Shown: in pieces, positions 33,196-41,453 of the stretch
Layout of the letters: every line of letters starts with the position of its first letter
Numbering within the stretch: position 1 is the first letter of the stretch
Source of the DNA: UBA5078 sp051252515
Lineage (GTDB): Bacteria; Pseudomonadota; Gammaproteobacteria; Pseudomonadales; Pseudohongiellaceae
Assembly (NCBI GenBank): GCA_051252515.1
Contig: JBPOFS010000008.1
Location: forward strand, 65,220-129,219
DNA length: 64,000 nt
Direction of reading: 5' to 3'
The notes under the pieces: generated by a model
Told to the model about the DNA's origin: nothing
The model's database searches: none
Seen by the model: only the letters and a program-made list of their open reading frames with translations
Translations under genes and position numbers: made by a program

Positions 33196-35736
33196 ATGAT
33201 CAAACGCGCTCTTCCAGCTGCAATAGCAATAGCTTTGGCAAGCACCCACGTGTTGGCACAGGATGCATCCACCACTTCTTCAAACTCAAATGTTCCTCAA
33301 GTTGAAGAGATCTCCGTGATCGGACGATTTGTTCCTGATGAAAAGCGCAGCACATCAGCACTGTCAAATGTTCTGACCAACGAAGAATTCTCTCGCGCTG
33401 GAGACACCAATATCGCCGAAGGGCTTAAGCGTGTTGCAGGGCTAAGTCTTGTTGGCGGCAAATACATTTACGTGCGCGGCCTTGGAGATCGCTATTCCTC
33501 TGCATTGCTAAACGGTTCGAGCATGCCTAGCCCAGAACCACTGAATCGCGTTGTGCCTTTGGATTTATTTCCCAACGCCATCATGGACAGCGTGGTCGTT
33601 CAAAAAACATACTCTGCTCAGTTCCCGAGCGAGTTTGGTGGCGGTGTATTGCAGATGCGCACCAAGAAAAGCAGTGACGAGTTTTTCTTTAATGTCAGCT
33701 CATCAATTTCTGGAACGGAAGGCGTAAGCCTGTCAAATGGTTTCAGCGCCAACTCTGGCGACACAGACTGGCTAGGTTACGATGACGGCACGCGCGAAAT
33801 GCCAAAGACTTTGCGAGAAGCCACAGCAAATGGCCAGCGTTTACAGCGAGTCAGTCAGTATCTCGATACTGGCGGTTATACCGCTGATGAATTACAAGTC
33901 ATTGGGCAAAGCCTGAACAACGATTATGATCTTGGCAAACAAGCAGTTCCTGCAGATTTTGGTGCCACAATGTCTCTTGGCAACTTTCATGAAATCGGCA
34001 GTAATTCCCGCTTCAATTATCTTGCCGCGATTGACTACAAAAACGGTTGGAATAAACACGAGATTGAGCGCAACACTTACAAAGTAGGTGGTGTTGACGA
34101 GCTAGTGAACCAAGATGCCTTTACTTTCTACGGCACTGAAAATAACGTCGACATCAGCTCAATTTTAGCGACTACATTTGAGTTCAATGACAACCACAGC
34201 ATTAGCGCAACGAACATCTTGTTGCGTCAGTCAGATAATATCGCAGGCCAGGAAGTTGGTTTCTACGGCGACGAGCGACTCAACAGCACTATCACACAAA
34301 TCGAGTATATTGAACGTGAATTGCTATCGCACCAACTGCAAGGTGATCACTATTTTCCTGACACCAATGAGCTAAACGTTACTTGGCGCTACAACCGCTC
34401 AACCGCTGATCGAGATGCGCCAGATACACGCGAGTATCGCTATGACGATACAGACAATGGCACCTTGTTCAACTTACGCGCAGATGGCAATGTCCGTCGA
34501 TTCAGCGAGCTCAGTGATCTCAGTACGAATTATGGGATCGATACCAACATGGTTTTTTACGGGCCAATGGATTCAACAATCGTGATGTCTGCAGGCTATG
34601 ACATGCAAGAAAGTGAACGAGACTACAATATTCGTCGCTTCACTTTCTTTGAACTAGGAGACGTGGCTAATCGCGAAGGTTTCTTAAACCAATCGCTGTC
34701 ACAAATATTGGCGCCAGAGAACATCAGCCCCAACGATTTCGAATTGCGTGAAACGACTCGTCCGACCGACACTTATGCGGCGGGGCGCGAGCTGGAATCG
34801 TTCTACGTACAGACAGAGATCAACTTCTCCGATCGCCTACAATTGCTGACAGGATTGCGTCAAGAAGACTACCAGCAAAACGTACAGACGTTTGATTTGT
34901 TTCGTCCAGACGATGTGATCGACGGCAGCTTAATGACGAGTGACTTATTACCAAGCGTGACGGCGACTTATATATACGACAATCATCAGTTCCGTCTTGG
35001 GTATAGCGAAACCACTTCACGACCTGATTTCCGCGAACTCTCTCCCGCGACGTTTACCAACCCTTTAACTGGCTATGAAGTTGTCGGTAACCCTGACCTT
35101 AAAGTGGCGGCGATTAAGAATTATGATCTTCGCTGGGAGTGGTATTTCTCTCGCTCAGACAGTATGTCTCTCGGGTTCTTCATGAAAGACTTCGACTCCC
35201 CTATTGAGTCGGTTGTGCAACCTGGTGCAAACAGCGCTCGCAGCTATGTAAACGCCGAATCTGCAAGCAACCAAGGGGTGGAGTTTGAAGCTCGCAAACA
35301 ACTCGACTTCTTTGAACCATTAGAGAACTTCTTTGTTTCTGGCAATGTCTCGTACATCGAATCGGAAGTAACCATTGGTGAGTCTGAGAGGAGCATTCTT
35401 ACCAATAGCTCACGCCCACTACAAGGGCAGTCAGACTGGCTATTCAATGGCCAATTCGGTTATGAGGGCTTCAACGGCCTCACTGCCACTTTGCTTTATA
35501 ATTACGTCGGGGAGCGAATCTATGAAGTGGGCATTCTTGGTGCTCCAGACTTCATCGAAGAAGCACGAGGAGAATTTGACGTGGTGATTAGCAAAGAGTT
35601 TGGCGATAGTTGGCAGCTCAACATCAAAGCGCAGAACCTATTTGACGAGCGCAGAGAAATCACCCAAGGTGATTACGTTACAACTGGCTACAATGAAGGC
35701 CGTGCTGCTAGCTTGAAACTCGAGTACCGTTTCTAA
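33196..35736 (+). CDS. TonB-dependent outer-membrane receptor of the phosphate island
   Basis: Signal peptide (cleavage near THVLAQ), a TonB-box-like VEEISVIGRF, then the plug (about residues 50-165: LTNEEFSRAGDTNIAEGLKRVAGLSLVGG, YVRGLGDRYSS, MDSVVVQKTYSAQFPSEFGGG), then a 22-stranded-type barrel ending in LKLEYRF. At 846 residues it is a full-size receptor. It is preceded by a Pho box and lies immediately before phoB, so it probably imports a phosphorus-containing compound when phosphate is scarce; the ligand is not known. No inner-membrane transporter other than Pst is nearby. Confidence 0.88.
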   Translation: MIKRALPAAIAIALASTHVLAQDASTTSSNSNVPQVEEISVIGRFVPDEKRSTSALSNVLTNEEFSRAGDTNIAEGLKRVAGLSLVGGKYIYVRGLGDRYSSALLNGSSMPSPEPLNRVVPLDLFPNAIMDSVVVQKTYSAQFPSEFGGGVLQMRTKKSSDEFFFNVSSSISGTEGVSLSNGFSANSGDTDWLGYDDGTREMPKTLREATANGQRLQRVSQYLDTGGYTADELQVIGQSLNNDYDLGKQAVPADFGATMSLGNFHEIGSNSRFNYLAAIDYKNGWNKHEIERNTYKVGGVDELVNQDAFTFYGTENNVDISSILATTFEFNDNHSISATNILLRQSDNIAGQEVGFYGDERLNSTITQIEYIERELLSHQLQGDHYFPDTNELNVTWRYNRSTADRDAPDTREYRYDDTDNGTLFNLRADGNVRRFSELSDLSTNYGIDTNMVFYGPMDSTIVMSAGYDMQESERDYNIRRFTFFELGDVANREGFLNQSLSQILAPENISPNDFELRETTRPTDTYAAGRELESFYVQTEINFSDRLQLLTGLRQEDYQQNVQTFDLFRPDDVIDGSLMTSDLLPSVTATYIYDNHQFRLGYSETTSRPDFRELSPATFTNPLTGYEVVGNPDLKVAAIKNYDLRWEWYFSRSDSMSLGFFMKDFDSPIESVVQPGANSARSYVNAESASNQGVEFEARKQLDFFEPLENFFVSGNVSYIESEVTIGESERSILTNSSRPLQGQSDWLFNGQFGYEGFNGLTATLLYNYVGERIYEVGILGAPDFIEEARGEFDVVISKEFGDSWQLNIKAQNLFDERREITQGDYVTTGYNEGRAASLKLEYRF

Positions 35737-35748
35737 GAAATATGCAGA

Positions 35749-35780
35749 GTGTGACAGGAAACCGTATACTCCTGTCACAC
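35749..35780 (+). terminator. Hairpin after the receptor gene, merged with the phoB Pho box
   Basis: GTGTGACAGGA (35749-35759) and its complement (35770-35780) make an 11-bp stem with a 10-base loop. The right arm contains CTGTCAC, the first half-site of the phoB Pho box, and the left arm is the same half-site inverted. No T-run follows. Confidence 0.6.
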
Positions 35781-35805
35781 CACTGTAATAATATATTGCT
35801 CTAAT
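35772..35805 (+). promoter_or_regulatory. Pho box and -10 upstream of phoB
   Basis: CTGTCAC (35772-35778), ACCA, CTGTAAT (35783-35789) closely fit the PhoB consensus. Ten bases later TCTAAT (35800-35805) can serve as -10. This implies autoregulation of phoBR, as in E. coli. Confidence 0.8.
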
Positions 35806-35853
35806 AGTCTTGTTTAGAATTCAAGTACTTACACTAAAACGGTAGTGAAAATT

Positions 35854-36564
35854 ATGAGCGACCCAACCATCCTGATTGTAGACGACGAACCCGCCATCCG
35901 AGACATGATCGGTATTACTCTTGATCTCGCCGGCTTCAACAGCATGAGCGCAGAAACGGCACACGACGCCCATGTCGCCATTGTCGACAACCGCCCCGAC
36001 CTAGTCCTATTAGACTGGATGCTTCCTGGTGGAAGCGGCATAGAACTAGCACGACGCCTTAAACGCGATGAACTAACCTCCACACTGCCTATCATCATGC
36101 TCACTGCCAAAACCAGTGAAGATAATAAGGTGCAAGGACTGGATGTAGGCGTAGATGACTATGTCACTAAGCCCTTCTCTCCACGCGAGTTAGTAGCCCG
36201 CATTAAAGCTGTCTTACGCCGCACCTCCGGCACACAACAAGACAAAGTTATTCGAGTGTTCGACTTACAACTGGATCCTTCTAGTCACAGGGTGACAATA
36301 GAGGATAATCCTGTCGACATGGGCCCTACCGAGTTCAAACTCCTTAAGTTCTTTATGTCTCATCAGGAGAAAGTCTTCAGTCGAGATCACATCCAGGATC
36401 AAGTCTGGGGCGGCAATGTCTATCTCGAAGAACGTACTATCGATGTGCATATTCGACGACTGCGTAAAGCACTAAGCTCTATTGAACCGACAAGCATCGA
36501 CTACGCACGCTTGATTCAAACCGTACGTGGCGCTGGCTATCGTTTCTCCGTAAAGCCTGCTTGA
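35854..36564 (+). CDS. phoB: Phosphate regulon response regulator PhoB
   Basis: A receiver domain (residues 1-120) has the acidic pair Asp10/Asp11, phosphoacceptor Asp54 (VLLDWMLPG), and the conserved Thr and Lys in IMLTAKTSE. The C-terminal winged helix (about 135-230, LGPTEFKLLKF-type segment and TIDVHIRRLRKAL) binds Pho boxes. The ATG at 35854 was preferred to a GTG three codons earlier because the protein then begins MSDPTILIVDDE like known PhoB. It is followed by phoR after 69 bases and acts on the Pho boxes listed here. Confidence 0.95.
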   Translation: MSDPTILIVDDEPAIRDMIGITLDLAGFNSMSAETAHDAHVAIVDNRPDLVLLDWMLPGGSGIELARRLKRDELTSTLPIIMLTAKTSEDNKVQGLDVGVDDYVTKPFSPRELVARIKAVLRRTSGTQQDKVIRVFDLQLDPSSHRVTIEDNPVDMGPTEFKLLKFFMSHQEKVFSRDHIQDQVWGGNVYLEERTIDVHIRRLRKALSSIEPTSIDYARLIQTVRGAGYRFSVKPA

Positions 36565-36633
36565 CGTTTCTTTCGGGGGGCACTTTCGCTATAGTGAGCC
36601 CCGACCAGAGACAACCCCCAAGGAATTTTTGCT

Positions 36634-37959
36634 TTGCTTCGCGAATGGCGCTCTGAACTCAATCGATTACTTTTCGTAATTGCCTCGGCGACTGTCCTCG
36701 GTCTTCTATTCGGGCAAACGACTCTTTTTGTCCTATTGGCAGTCTTAGGCTATCTCGGACAACTGCTATTCCAACTTTATCGTTTGAATCGCTGGCTTGA
36801 AGATCTGCCCGACTCCGAACAGAAAGACCCTCCCGAGGCCACTGGCATTTGGGGCTGGATATTCGATGGCATCTATCGACTCCAGCGCCGAGAACGAGAA
36901 GCGGTTAACCACCTTAAGAGCATTCTAGACAAAGCCCAGGAGTCCTCAGCGGCGCTTGAGATGGCCGTCGTGATGATCAATCACCGGGGAAACCTAGAGT
37001 GGTGGAACAAAGCAGCCGAAACCTTATTAGGGTTTCGAACTGAACAAGACAAACAACAAGGGGTTACCAATCTACTGCGTGAACCCCGCTTTTTCGAATA
37101 TTTCGAAAAAAGAAACTACTCTGAACCTTTGCGCATTCAATCCCCTATTAAGAAAAACCTTATTTTGGAGTTTCAAATCACCTTATTTGGTGAGGGTGAA
37201 CGCTTGATGCTCGTCCGCGATGTCTCGCAGATGCACCGTTTGGAGTCTATGCGTAAAGATTTCGTTGGCAATGTGTCCCACGAATTACGCACTCCCATCA
37301 CTGTGATCAATGGTTATCTCGAAACACTGCTCGACCATAAAGACAGCGTGGCGCCGCGTTGGATCAAACCACTAGAGCAAATGCACCAGCAGTCACAACG
37401 CATGGAAAATATCGTGCGTGATCTTCTGACCTTATCTCGCTTAGAAACCAAGGCCCTTTCGAAAGAACAGGATCGTATTGATACTTGTGCATTGCTGCGA
37501 GAAGTTAAGGGAGAGGCAGAACAAGTCTTTAACCAAAAAGAGCATTCGTTTGAACTCACTGCAACGCCCAATGTGTATATTCGAGGCAATCTAAGTGAGC
37601 TTTACAGCGCTATCTCAAACCTATTGTTCAACGCGGCCAAATACACTCCGAACAAAGGCACTATCAAGCTGACCTCTCGAATGTTAGAGAACGGTTTTGA
37701 AATAGAGATAGAAGACAACGGGGTGGGCATCGAAGAACAACACATTCCAAGACTAACAGAACGTTTCTATCGCGTTGATGAAAGCCGTTCGACGGATACC
37801 GGTGGCACAGGGCTAGGGCTAGCTATCGTAAAACATGTCTTAGCGCGCCATGGTGCCAATCTGGAGGTCTTCAGTGTAGTGGGTAAAGGTAGTCGCTTTG
37901 TGTGCCACTTTCCCATTGATAGCTTGATTGAGGCGCCCAGCACTAAGCAGAACGCCTGA
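36634..37959 (+). CDS. phoR: Phosphate regulon sensor kinase PhoR
   Basis: Two N-terminal hydrophobic segments (about residues 10-45) anchor the protein. A PAS domain (about 95-190: LEMAVVMINHRGNLEWWNKAAETLLG), a HisKA domain with the phosphorylated His in VGNVSHELRTPITVI and a HATPase_c domain (NLLFNAAKYTP, DNGVGIEEQHIPRLTERFYRVDESRS, GGTGLGLAIVKHV) follow. It phosphorylates PhoB when the Pst-PhoU complex signals low phosphate. The start is a TTG, supported by AAGGA 9 bases upstream. Confidence 0.95.
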   Translation: MLREWRSELNRLLFVIASATVLGLLFGQTTLFVLLAVLGYLGQLLFQLYRLNRWLEDLPDSEQKDPPEATGIWGWIFDGIYRLQRREREAVNHLKSILDKAQESSAALEMAVVMINHRGNLEWWNKAAETLLGFRTEQDKQQGVTNLLREPRFFEYFEKRNYSEPLRIQSPIKKNLILEFQITLFGEGERLMLVRDVSQMHRLESMRKDFVGNVSHELRTPITVINGYLETLLDHKDSVAPRWIKPLEQMHQQSQRMENIVRDLLTLSRLETKALSKEQDRIDTCALLREVKGEAEQVFNQKEHSFELTATPNVYIRGNLSELYSAISNLLFNAAKYTPNKGTIKLTSRMLENGFEIEIEDNGVGIEEQHIPRLTERFYRVDESRSTDTGGTGLGLAIVKHVLARHGANLEVFSVVGKGSRFVCHFPIDSLIEAPSTKQNA

Positions 37960-38047
37960 ATCTAAGGCTTAGAAGGATGCTTAAAACTCTACTTCGAAGT
38001 GATCGTCACTAAAGAAAACACTTTCGCGTTTGAAGCCATTTAGCGGG

Positions 38048-38770
38048 CTACTTATTGTTAACCTCGCTTTCTAGACCGGAGAGGCTAATATGACGAACAT
38101 CCGTCCCCTTAACCAGATACACAACGTGCTCAGCAATATTCTTTGCATGGTCACCGACTCGCTCTAATGCACGTAATGCCCAGATAACATTGAGAACGCG
38201 CGTAATACTGCGCGGATCTTCAATCATATAAGTAATCATTTCACGCATCGCCGTACTGTATTCAACGTCGACACTCACGTCTTCTTTAGCCACTGCGAGC
38301 GCCGCATCAACGTCATAACGCGCAAACGCGTCCAAAGCCATATAGACCATCTTACGTACGCGTTCACCAATGTGACGAATCTCAATATAACCTTTGGACG
38401 ACTCACCCTGTTCAGTCAACTCAATGGCCAGGCGTGCCACTTTTGCAGACTCATCACCAATACGTTCAAGGTCATTGACTGTTTTAATGATCGACAGCAC
38501 TAAGCGAAGATCACTTGCCGCTGGCTGTCGGCGCACTAGAATACGATTACATTCTTCATCGATTTTCATTTCCATGGCGTTAATGGCGGCATCGTCCTCA
38601 CGCACTAACTGCCCTAAACCACTGTCGGCCGTAATGATGGCGTCGATGGCATCACATAGTTGCTTCTCGACCATGCCACCCATTTCGAGCATATTGGCTT
38701 TGACCTCTTCTAAGTCCGCATTGAACTGTTGAGAGATATGGTGACTGTGTATCGTTGCATCTTTATTCAT
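38048..38770 (-). CDS. phoU: Phosphate signalling protein PhoU
   Basis: The protein is two repeats of a three-helix bundle with the metal-binding patterns ExxxD (ERIGDESAKVARL and ERVGDHAKNIAEHVVYLVKG). It damps PhoR activity when Pst transports phosphate. At 240 residues it matches the family. It is the last gene of the pst operon, 60 bases after pstB, and converges on phoR. Confidence 0.95.
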   Translation of the reverse strand: MNKDATIHSHHISQQFNADLEEVKANMLEMGGMVEKQLCDAIDAIITADSGLGQLVREDDAAINAMEMKIDEECNRILVRRQPAASDLRLVLSIIKTVNDLERIGDESAKVARLAIELTEQGESSKGYIEIRHIGERVRKMVYMALDAFARYDVDAALAVAKEDVSVDVEYSTAMREMITYMIEDPRSITRVLNVIWALRALERVGDHAKNIAEHVVYLVKGTDVRHISLSGLESEVNNK

Positions 38771-38830
38771 AACGCGATCCTTTATCCTACAATTATTCTC
38801 AAGCTAGCGATGGCTACATTAAGTAAAGGC

Positions 38831-39706
38831 TTAACCATACCGGCCAGTGATGTAGTCTTCTGTCTGCTTTTCAGAAGGATTCGTGAAAATATTATCCGCT
38901 GTATCGAACTCTATCATTTTTCCCATATACATAAAGGCGGTGAAATCAGAGACTCGAGCCGCTTGTTGCATATTGTGCGTCACAATCACGATGGTATAAC
39001 GCTCTTTCAATTCATTGATCAGCTCTTCAATCTTAAGCGTAGAGATAGGATCAAGTGCTGACGCAGGCTCGTCCAGAAGAAGCACTTCTGGCTCTACTGC
39101 TACGGTTCTTGCAATAACTAAACGTTGCTGCTGACCACCAGACAAGCCAAGAGCGCTATCGTGCAAACGATCTTTCACTTCATCCCAAAGGGCTGCCGCT
39201 TGCAAAGATTTCTCGACACTTTCATCGAGGATACGCTTTTTATTGATGCCTTGGATACGCAGGCCATAAGCCACGTTTTCGTAAATAGATTTTGGAAACG
39301 GATTAGGCTTCTGAAACACCATTCCAACGCGGCGCCTAAGATCAGCCACATCGACAGAGCGATGATAAATATCTTCACCGTCCAAAGTGATCCTGCCTTT
39401 GATTTCACATCCGTCTACTAAATCGTTCATACGATTAAAGCATCGTAGCAATGACGATTTACCGCAACCACTTGGGCCAATGAAGGCTGTGACGCGCTGC
39501 CGCGGCAGAGTCATACTGACATCCTTCAAGGCATGGGCACCGCTATAATACAGGTTCAGATTTTCAACACTGAGACAGCGCGGCAGATCTTCAGCCGAAG
39601 GGCTTTGAGCTTGCGATCCAATTTTCCCCATATCAATCTTTTTAAACTTAGATCTGTTTACGGGGGCGTATTCTGTATTTGACTCTGTCATAGCGACAAC
39701 ATCCAT
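38831..39706 (-). CDS. pstB: Phosphate ABC transporter ATP-binding protein PstB
   Basis: Walker A GPSGCGKSS, signature LSGGQQQR, Walker B VLLLDEPASALD and the switch His in VTHNMQQAARVSD are present, with the PstB-typical CFNRMNDL and MYMGKMIEF segments. An N-terminal extension of about 35 residues precedes the ABC core; a later ATG at codon 6 is an alternative start. It energises phosphate import through PstC and PstA. Confidence 0.96.
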   Translation of the reverse strand: MDVVAMTESNTEYAPVNRSKFKKIDMGKIGSQAQSPSAEDLPRCLSVENLNLYYSGAHALKDVSMTLPRQRVTAFIGPSGCGKSSLLRCFNRMNDLVDGCEIKGRITLDGEDIYHRSVDVADLRRRVGMVFQKPNPFPKSIYENVAYGLRIQGINKKRILDESVEKSLQAAALWDEVKDRLHDSALGLSGGQQQRLVIARTVAVEPEVLLLDEPASALDPISTLKIEELINELKERYTIVIVTHNMQQAARVSDFTAFMYMGKMIEFDTADNIFTNPSEKQTEDYITGRYG

Positions 39707-39755
39707 TAGGTATTCATTGGGTGAAATGTTAAGCAGTTATACAAACTGAACATAC

Positions 39756-41453
39756 TTACATATCTAAAGATTTATATTTTTCACGCAGGCGATTTCGAAT
39801 AGTCACTGCGAGCATATTCAGCAGTGCAATGACAATCACAAGCAACAAGGCCGTTGCAAACACTAGCGGTCTTGCTGCCTCTACATTAGGACTTTGGAAG
39901 CCCACATCATAGATGTGAAAGCCTAAATGCATGAATTTTTGATCAAGGTGAAAATAAGGATAGTTGCCATTAATGGGCAGTGCCGGAGCGAGCTTAACGA
40001 CACCGACTAGCATCAAGGGCGCCACTTCGCCCGCAGCGCGTGCAACGGCAAGAATGAGCCCCGTCATCATTGCCGGGCTCGCCATCGGTAATACCACGCG
40101 ACACAAGGTCTCAAATTTCGTTGCGCCAAGCGCAAGACTGCCCTCACGTAAGCTACGAGGAATCCGAGCCAAGCCTTCTTCGGTCGAGACGATCACGACA
40201 GGAACAGTGAGTAACGCCAAAGTCAGTGACGCCCAAAGCATTCCAGGTGTACCGAACGTAGGCGCTGGAAGTGCCTCTGGATAGAAGACTTGATCCACCT
40301 CGGAGCCTAGGAAATAAATAAAGAAGCCTAGCCCAAAGACGCCATACACAATTGAAGGAACCCCTGCCAAATTATTCACCGCGATGCGAATCGTTCTAGT
40401 GATAATTCCTTGCTTTGCATACTCCCGCAAATACACGGCCGCGATAACGCCAAAAGGACTTACGAATATCGACATCAATAACACCATGGTCACTGTGCCA
40501 AAAATTGCCGGGAATATACCCCCTTCTGTATTGGCCTCACGCGGCTCATCCGAAAGGAACTCCCAAAGCTTCTGACCATAGACAACAATTTTATTGCCTA
40601 TATGCATCGCATTGGGTTGGTAGGCCCGTACTATCTGCGCCACATTAATCTCAGTGCTATCACCGTTCATCGCCGTCATGACGACCGTATCGCGTTCAGC
40701 GTCATCATAAAGTTGATTAAGACGCGTTTGCAGGGTTTCGTAGAGGGTGTCCCACTCTGAACGCTCAGCATCTAATTGCGCCAAGCGCTCAGGAGTATCA
40801 GTCCCTCGTAACTCAAGGCCCCGCTGCTCTAGCCGTAGCCTTTCTAAGGCGTAATTAACACTGCCGATTTCGTCGTCTTCGAGCTCTTCAATTTGATCGT
40901 AAAGAGCAAGAGCTCGTTCAATGCGCTCCTCTAATACTAGCCAGGCGCGATCGTCACTGGCATCCGCAGGGTCACTGCTTACAACAGGCACGCCAAATTC
41001 TTTTACTTCTTGGACATAACCGTAGAAGTTTCCCCACTCTCGACGCTCGAAGGTCGTGAGATTACTTGGGTAGGAAACATCGCTAAGATAATCTGTAAGC
41101 AACCATGTAAAATCACTGCCATTAAGATCTCTATTGCCAATTTTAATGAGTTCACGCTCGTAGACCGGCACATCTGCAGATACCGGAATACCCGAAGAAA
41201 TAATACGCTCGGCAGTCACATGTTCGTCATCTACCCGCTCACCAATCACTTCACGCGTAAGGGCTTCGCCTTCTAGCACTGGTTGCGCGTAGTTGGCGAA
41301 CATAATGTCCTTGGGCCAAAAATGACTCAAGCCATTCAATGCCAGCAGCATGAGCAAACCCACCGTCATTATGACGCTAATCGCCACGGCTCCGGCATTA
41401 ACCCATATCCAGGGCGTTCCACTCGCAAAGAATTTTTTCATAGTCTGCATCAT
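39756..41453 (-). CDS. pstA: Phosphate ABC transporter permease PstA, long form
   Basis: A first membrane segment (about residues 15-41) is followed by a hydrophilic region of some 270 residues, probably periplasmic, with helical coiled-coil stretches (LERLRLEQRGLELRG and AQLDAERSEWDTLYETLQ). The permease core follows at about 315-565 and carries the EAA loop (PRSLREGSLALGATKFETLCRVVLP). E. coli PstA is about 300 residues, so this is a long form like those in Pseudomonas and relatives. Its ATG overlaps the pstC stop (ATGA), implying translational coupling. Confidence 0.93.
   Translation of the reverse strand: MMQTMKKFFASGTPWIWVNAGAVAISVIMTVGLLMLLALNGLSHFWPKDIMFANYAQPVLEGEALTREVIGERVDDEHVTAERIISSGIPVSADVPVYERELIKIGNRDLNGSDFTWLLTDYLSDVSYPSNLTTFERREWGNFYGYVQEVKEFGVPVVSSDPADASDDRAWLVLEERIERALALYDQIEELEDDEIGSVNYALERLRLEQRGLELRGTDTPERLAQLDAERSEWDTLYETLQTRLNQLYDDAERDTVVMTAMNGDSTEINVAQIVRAYQPNAMHIGNKIVVYGQKLWEFLSDEPREANTEGGIFPAIFGTVTMVLLMSIFVSPFGVIAAVYLREYAKQGIITRTIRIAVNNLAGVPSIVYGVFGLGFFIYFLGSEVDQVFYPEALPAPTFGTPGMLWASLTLALLTVPVVIVSTEEGLARIPRSLREGSLALGATKFETLCRVVLPMASPAMMTGLILAVARAAGEVAPLMLVGVVKLAPALPINGNYPYFHLDQKFMHLGFHIYDVGFQSPNVEAARPLVFATALLLVIVIALLNMLAVTIRNRLREKYKSLDM

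Noticed and set aside
37980..38060. Open frame past the phoU stop in another frame, coding for about 26 plausible residues
   Set aside because: It could be a frameshifted PhoU tail, but PhoU already has its full normal length and no slippery sequence was seen.
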